NCBI RefSeq assembly: GCF_000422785.1
Contig: NZ_AUGS01000001.1
Coordinates: 1 to 64,000 of the forward strand
Length of the DNA stretch: 64,000 bases
Direction: 5' to 3'
Source of the DNA: Pseudovibrio exalbescens DSM 16456
GTDB taxonomy: Bacteria > Pseudomonadota > Alphaproteobacteria > Rhizobiales > Stappiaceae
Part shown: positions 60,883-64,000 of the stretch, piece after piece
Numbering within the stretch: position 1 is the stretch's first letter
Layout of the letters: every line of letters begins with the position of its first letter
The notes under the pieces: generated by a model
What the model was told of the DNA's origin: nothing
The model's input: only the letters and a program-made list of their open reading frames with translations
Databases searched by the model: none
Made by a program: the position numbers and the translations under genes

Positions 60883-63696
60883 TTACTGACCGAGGCGCTC
60901 AAGCAGGGCGGGAATATGCACCTGATCGGATTTGTAGTTTCCAGTCATCACGTACATGAGGATGTTCACGCCAACACGAAAGGCCATTTCCCGCTGTGAG
61001 GGGTTGGGTGGGACTGTCGGATAAAGGTACGTGCCGTTGGAATCGATCGCCCAAGCCGCGGCCATGTCATTGGCGGTGATCAAGATGGGGGAGACGCCAT
61101 CACTTACGCGCACAGGGCGGCGTCCTTGTGCCGTTGCAGCTGGCAAGGCCTGCACCCACAGCGGGCTGCCTGCGTATCGACCGGGAAACTCGTTGAGGAT
61201 GTAAAAGGTTTTGGTAAGCACATGATCTGACGGCACCGGTTCCAATGGCGGTACATCAATGCTTTCCAGCATGGTCCGCAACTTGGTCCGTTCTGGCGTG
61301 CCGCTAAAGCCACCTGAGCCAGCGGTGAGTTGGTCTCGAGTATCGATCAACACAGTGCCTCCATTTCGCATGTATGCGTCGAGGCGGGCAATTGCTGCTT
61401 CACTTGGTTCCGGCATGTCAGCGGTGATCGGCCAGTACAGAAAGGGGAAGAACGCCAACTCGTCCGTTTCCAGGTCCACGCCCACGGGAGCCTCGGGTTC
61501 AAGCGCAGTGCGGGCTGTCAGGACGCGGGTTAAACCAAAGAGGCCCGCCCGGCTGATCTCATCAACCTCAGCATCTCCGGTGCGCACATAGGCGAGGCGA
61601 GTGTCCAGTGTGGCGTCAAGGGCGAATATGTCTGCGGCCGTCTCCTGTGCGTGGCTGGGCGTTGGCGCAAATGCCAGCGCCACGGAAACGCCAAGTGTGG
61701 CAACAAGAACGGGTTGGACCAACCGCCGCTGCAGCGCGCCTGAAAGGACGATGCGGATGACAGAGTCCAAAAGCGCAAGGCTCAGCACCAGTGCCCAAAG
61801 CGGCGCGCGCAGATCAACTGGTTCACTTTCCGGATAAGCGCGTGCAGCAGACTGAAGTTCCTGCGGCAGGTCGAGGCCCACCACTTCGTCTTCCGCCTTG
61901 AGCAAGTTGAAGGCTGTAAAAGCGCTCTCCGTGCCATAGAGGCCCGGTTGATGCTGCCAACTGGGCGAAAGGCTGGCCAACTCGGTTTCATTCAACGGCA
62001 AGGCTTCAGGCGGCGGGGTGGTGAGTTGCCCAGTGCCATCAAGAACACGATAGGGCGGCAGCATGGTCGAGCTTGTCTCGCTCGGCTCACTGTCCGTCTG
62101 AGCGTTGGTGCGAGCGGCCGCGTTGGTGGTAATGGCCTGAAGCATTTGGACAAAGGCACCGGAGAGCGGCAGGTTGGACCAGGTTGTATCTGCGGTCACA
62201 TGGAATAGCACGATCTGACCTTGTCCGCGCACATCTGCCGTGACGAGGGGTGTCCCATCCTGCAAAGAGGCCCAGGTCTTGTTTGGCAGCTCGGCTGAGG
62301 GTTGGGCCAGAACCTGTCGTTGGACGGTAACATCGGTAGGCACTGTCAAGGCGCGGAACGGACCTTCCGCAGCAAACTCGCCAATAGGCTGTGGTTGCTT
62401 CCATGAGAGGCTGCCGCCCAACGTCCGGTCACCGCCGCGCAGGCGCACTGGAATTAACGTATCGCTTTCTCCTGCCATGTTCGGGCCGGCAAAACGCACC
62501 AGTGTTCCGCCATTCTCGACCCACCTGTTCAACTGGTCTTCAGCCGAAGCGGGCAGCGTGCCGATATTTGCCAGAACCATCACGGTAACCCCCTTGTCGA
62601 TCAAGTCCGTGATCGCTTCCCTGAGGTCCGTCGAGCGTGTGGAGGGGAGGTCTGCAAAGGGGGCGAGGGCACGGTTGAGATAGTATCGTGCCGAAAGAAG
62701 GGGCTGGGTTTCTTGGGCCAGGCTATCGGTCAGAATGCCAACCTTGCGTCGCTTCCAACGTTCATCCGCCAAAAAAGTGGTGCCGCTGGCACGGTGGCCA
62801 GTGAGTGTGAGGCGCGCGATGTCATTACGTAGATCGGCTGGCAGGTCCAGCCTGGCAGTGCCGGTTTTTTCGCCGCTGGCGAGAGTTATGCGTTGTCGTG
62901 CAATGGTTCGGCCCTGTCCATCAACGGCCAGGACCTCTGGGCTCTCTGGCTCTTCGGCGTTCATCCGCGTTACATCAAGGCGCATCGATTGGGCATTGTT
63001 GCGCAGGTTTTTAAGTCCGTAGACCTGTGCATCAGGCGTGAAAATCTCGATGGTGGTTGTATCTTCATAAGTCGCCAGCGCCTGAAAAAAAATTTTATCC
63101 TCAGCAGTTTGCAGTGAGGAGGGAAGCCAGATCAGGGTTGTCGGCGGCGTATCGCTGGCAGCGGTTTGCATCAAAGGAGCCAATTGGGCGCGATCATTGG
63201 GCCAGCTGCGCGGTGCGAGGGCGCGCACGTGTTCTCGTGCTTCCGGGGCCCCTGTCAGGGCGGGTGTTTGGCGCGGACCGTCTGCGCTGGCAAGAACCAG
63301 AACGGGTCGGCCGTTTTCAACGGCTTCATCCAGCAGTTTCAGTGCGAGATCCTGCTGTTGGGACCATCCGGCTGCAGCATCCCAGCCATTGTCGATGACC
63401 AGCCATAGTGGGCCGGTGGTCGTGGTGGAGCGTGTGAGTGGATTCCACGTCGGGCCTGCCAGTGCAACGATGAGAGCAGCAATCAGAAGCAGCCGCAGCA
63501 AGGTCAGCCACCATGGGCTGTTGTTGGGGGTCTCTTCCTGTTTAGTGATCGACAGCAGCAGCCGCAACGGCGGAAACGTGGTTTGCTCCGGCCGCGGCGG
63601 GGTTAGTCTGAGCAGCCACCAAATCGCTGGCAGCAAGGCAAGTGCCGCCAGGACCCAAGGGGTTGCGAAAGCGAGTGACGCGAAAAGTCCACTCAT
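60883..63696 (-). CDS. DUF4159 protein with BatA N terminus
   Basis: 937 residues. An N-terminal BatA segment (about 1-80) has two membrane helices (FATPWVLAALALLPAIWWLLRLTPPRPEQTTFPPLRLLL, WWLTLLRLLLIAALIVALAGP). A VWA/GATase-like middle runs to about 640, followed by a membrane pair (about 640-690) and the C-terminal DUF4159 domain (about 700-915, FFPFLYWPITADMPEPSEAAIARLDAYMRNGGTVLIDTRD). It is encoded between the DUF58 gene (ATGA overlap) and the previous membrane protein, the normal alphaproteobacterial order after a MoxR ATPase gene. Biological role not established. Confidence 0.88.
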   Translation of the reverse strand: MSGLFASLAFATPWVLAALALLPAIWWLLRLTPPRPEQTTFPPLRLLLSITKQEETPNNSPWWLTLLRLLLIAALIVALAGPTWNPLTRSTTTTGPLWLVIDNGWDAAAGWSQQQDLALKLLDEAVENGRPVLVLASADGPRQTPALTGAPEAREHVRALAPRSWPNDRAQLAPLMQTAASDTPPTTLIWLPSSLQTAEDKIFFQALATYEDTTTIEIFTPDAQVYGLKNLRNNAQSMRLDVTRMNAEEPESPEVLAVDGQGRTIARQRITLASGEKTGTARLDLPADLRNDIARLTLTGHRASGTTFLADERWKRRKVGILTDSLAQETQPLLSARYYLNRALAPFADLPSTRSTDLREAITDLIDKGVTVMVLANIGTLPASAEDQLNRWVENGGTLVRFAGPNMAGESDTLIPVRLRGGDRTLGGSLSWKQPQPIGEFAAEGPFRALTVPTDVTVQRQVLAQPSAELPNKTWASLQDGTPLVTADVRGQGQIVLFHVTADTTWSNLPLSGAFVQMLQAITTNAAARTNAQTDSEPSETSSTMLPPYRVLDGTGQLTTPPPEALPLNETELASLSPSWQHQPGLYGTESAFTAFNLLKAEDEVVGLDLPQELQSAARAYPESEPVDLRAPLWALVLSLALLDSVIRIVLSGALQRRLVQPVLVATLGVSVALAFAPTPSHAQETAADIFALDATLDTRLAYVRTGDAEVDEISRAGLFGLTRVLTARTALEPEAPVGVDLETDELAFFPFLYWPITADMPEPSEAAIARLDAYMRNGGTVLIDTRDQLTAGSGGFSGTPERTKLRTMLESIDVPPLEPVPSDHVLTKTFYILNEFPGRYAGSPLWVQALPAATAQGRRPVRVSDGVSPILITANDMAAAWAIDSNGTYLYPTVPPNPSQREMAFRVGVNILMYVMTGNYKSDQVHIPALLERLGQ

Positions 63697-64000
63697 GCGC
63701 TACCTCCAAACGCCCGTGCATCATCGCCAAGGCGCGCATGCAAAAACAGCAAGGGTTCATTCGGGGAGTGGTCCGTATGATGTTCTATGTAGGACCAGCC
63801 AGCACTGCGCGCCGCGGAGCGAATGGTGTGTTTGTGTTCCGCCAGTATGTCCTGATAGGAGCGTCGCCACTCCTCGGCACGTCCCGCCAGAAGCTTGCTG
63901 CCAGTTTCGGGATCACGAAATTCCATACGGCCGTTGAACGGGAAGGTTTCTTCGATGGGGTCCAGAATATGGACGAGATGACCCTTGGCTCCTGTGGCGG
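63693..64000 (-). CDS. DUF58 domain protein (partial, C-terminal end)
   Basis: Only the last 102 residues are in the window; the gene runs off the right edge. The peptide GHLVHILDPIEETFPFNGR followed by MEFRDPETGSKLLAGRAEEWRRSYQ and HHTDHSPNEPLLFLHARL is the standard end of DUF58 (VWA-like) proteins encoded after moxR. Its stop overlaps the DUF4159 start by four bases. DUF58 proteins are thought to be partners of MoxR AAA+ chaperones. Confidence 0.88.
   Translation of the reverse strand, partial: ATGAKGHLVHILDPIEETFPFNGRMEFRDPETGSKLLAGRAEEWRRSYQDILAEHKHTIRSAARSAGWSYIEHHTDHSPNEPLLFLHARLGDDARAFGGSA

Noticed and set aside
1-64000. CRISPR arrays, rRNA genes, complete insertion sequences or prophage genes
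   Set aside because: I saw no regularly spaced repeats, no rRNA segments, no intact transposase or integrase and no phage structural genes.

Overview
The window looks like chromosomal DNA of a flagellated, marine-type alphaproteobacterium. The evidence is a SciP (DUF1153) gene and CtrA-type TTAA-N7-TTAA boxes in the flagellar region, an FlbD-type sigma54 activator, a ChrR-type zinc anti-sigma factor with its ECF sigma partner, and an Fe-S (6-4) photolyase. The gene order fliF-fliG-fliH-fliN-flbD-flhA would suit a Rhodospirillales-like lineage, but I cannot name the genus. Base composition is moderate, with one clearly AT-richer islet around 38.0-40.4 kb.

Layout. 0-5 kb: hexuronide use, with a TRAP transporter (dctQ, partial dctM) divergent from uidA-uxuR-uxuA and two UxuR-like palindromes between them. 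5-8.2 kb: LuxR-, TetR- and MerR-type regulators, a small SCP2 protein and an RluA pseudouridine synthase. 8.3-11.4 kb: adhE behind a long AT-rich leader with an FNR-type box. 11.4-26 kb: an apparent singlet-oxygen/photooxidative-stress regulon built around rpoE-chrR. It contains a DUF6134-SDR-SnoaL operon, a flavin oxidoreductase-DUF1365-CFA synthase-GPH transporter operon, two photolyases and another SDR. Five candidate promoters of the form TGATCC(T)-N18-TA precede these units. A BCCT transporter sits inside this region. 26-31.4 kb: a HAD phosphatase, a TDT transporter divergent from a LysR gene, a KpsC-like single-module protein, an XRE regulator and a DUF2061 protein. 31.4-36 kb: a glutamate-dependent acid-resistance set (DUF1269 protein, gadB, gadC, glsA). 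36.3-38 kb: a chemoreceptor. 38.4-40.5 kb: an AIPR-family gene next to tRNA-Met(CAT), an apparent defence islet. 40.8-42 kb: mnmA. 42.3-54.1 kb: flagellar genes fliK, flgD, sciP, then fliF-fliG-fliH-fliN-flbD-flhA. 54.2-58.8 kb: small housekeeping genes (GFA, two GNATs, a membrane-anchored protein behind CtrA-like boxes, a phosphoesterase, a NUDIX hydrolase). 58.8-64 kb: the DUF58-DUF4159-BatA-like membrane protein set usually linked to MoxR ATPases, running off the right edge.

How the parts work together. The hexuronide genes form an import/hydrolysis/dehydration module under UxuR. The ECF sigma/ChrR pair probably switches on membrane-lipid modification and light-driven DNA repair when singlet oxygen releases sigma from ChrR. 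GlsA, GadB and GadC together convert glutamine to glutamate to GABA and exchange it across the membrane, consuming protons. The flagellar block carries both tiers of alphaproteobacterial control: a CtrA box and SciP, and a sigma54 promoter with FlbD. All promoter and operator calls were made by eye from the sequence. Start codons were re-chosen where a Shine-Dalgarno sequence or family length argued for it.
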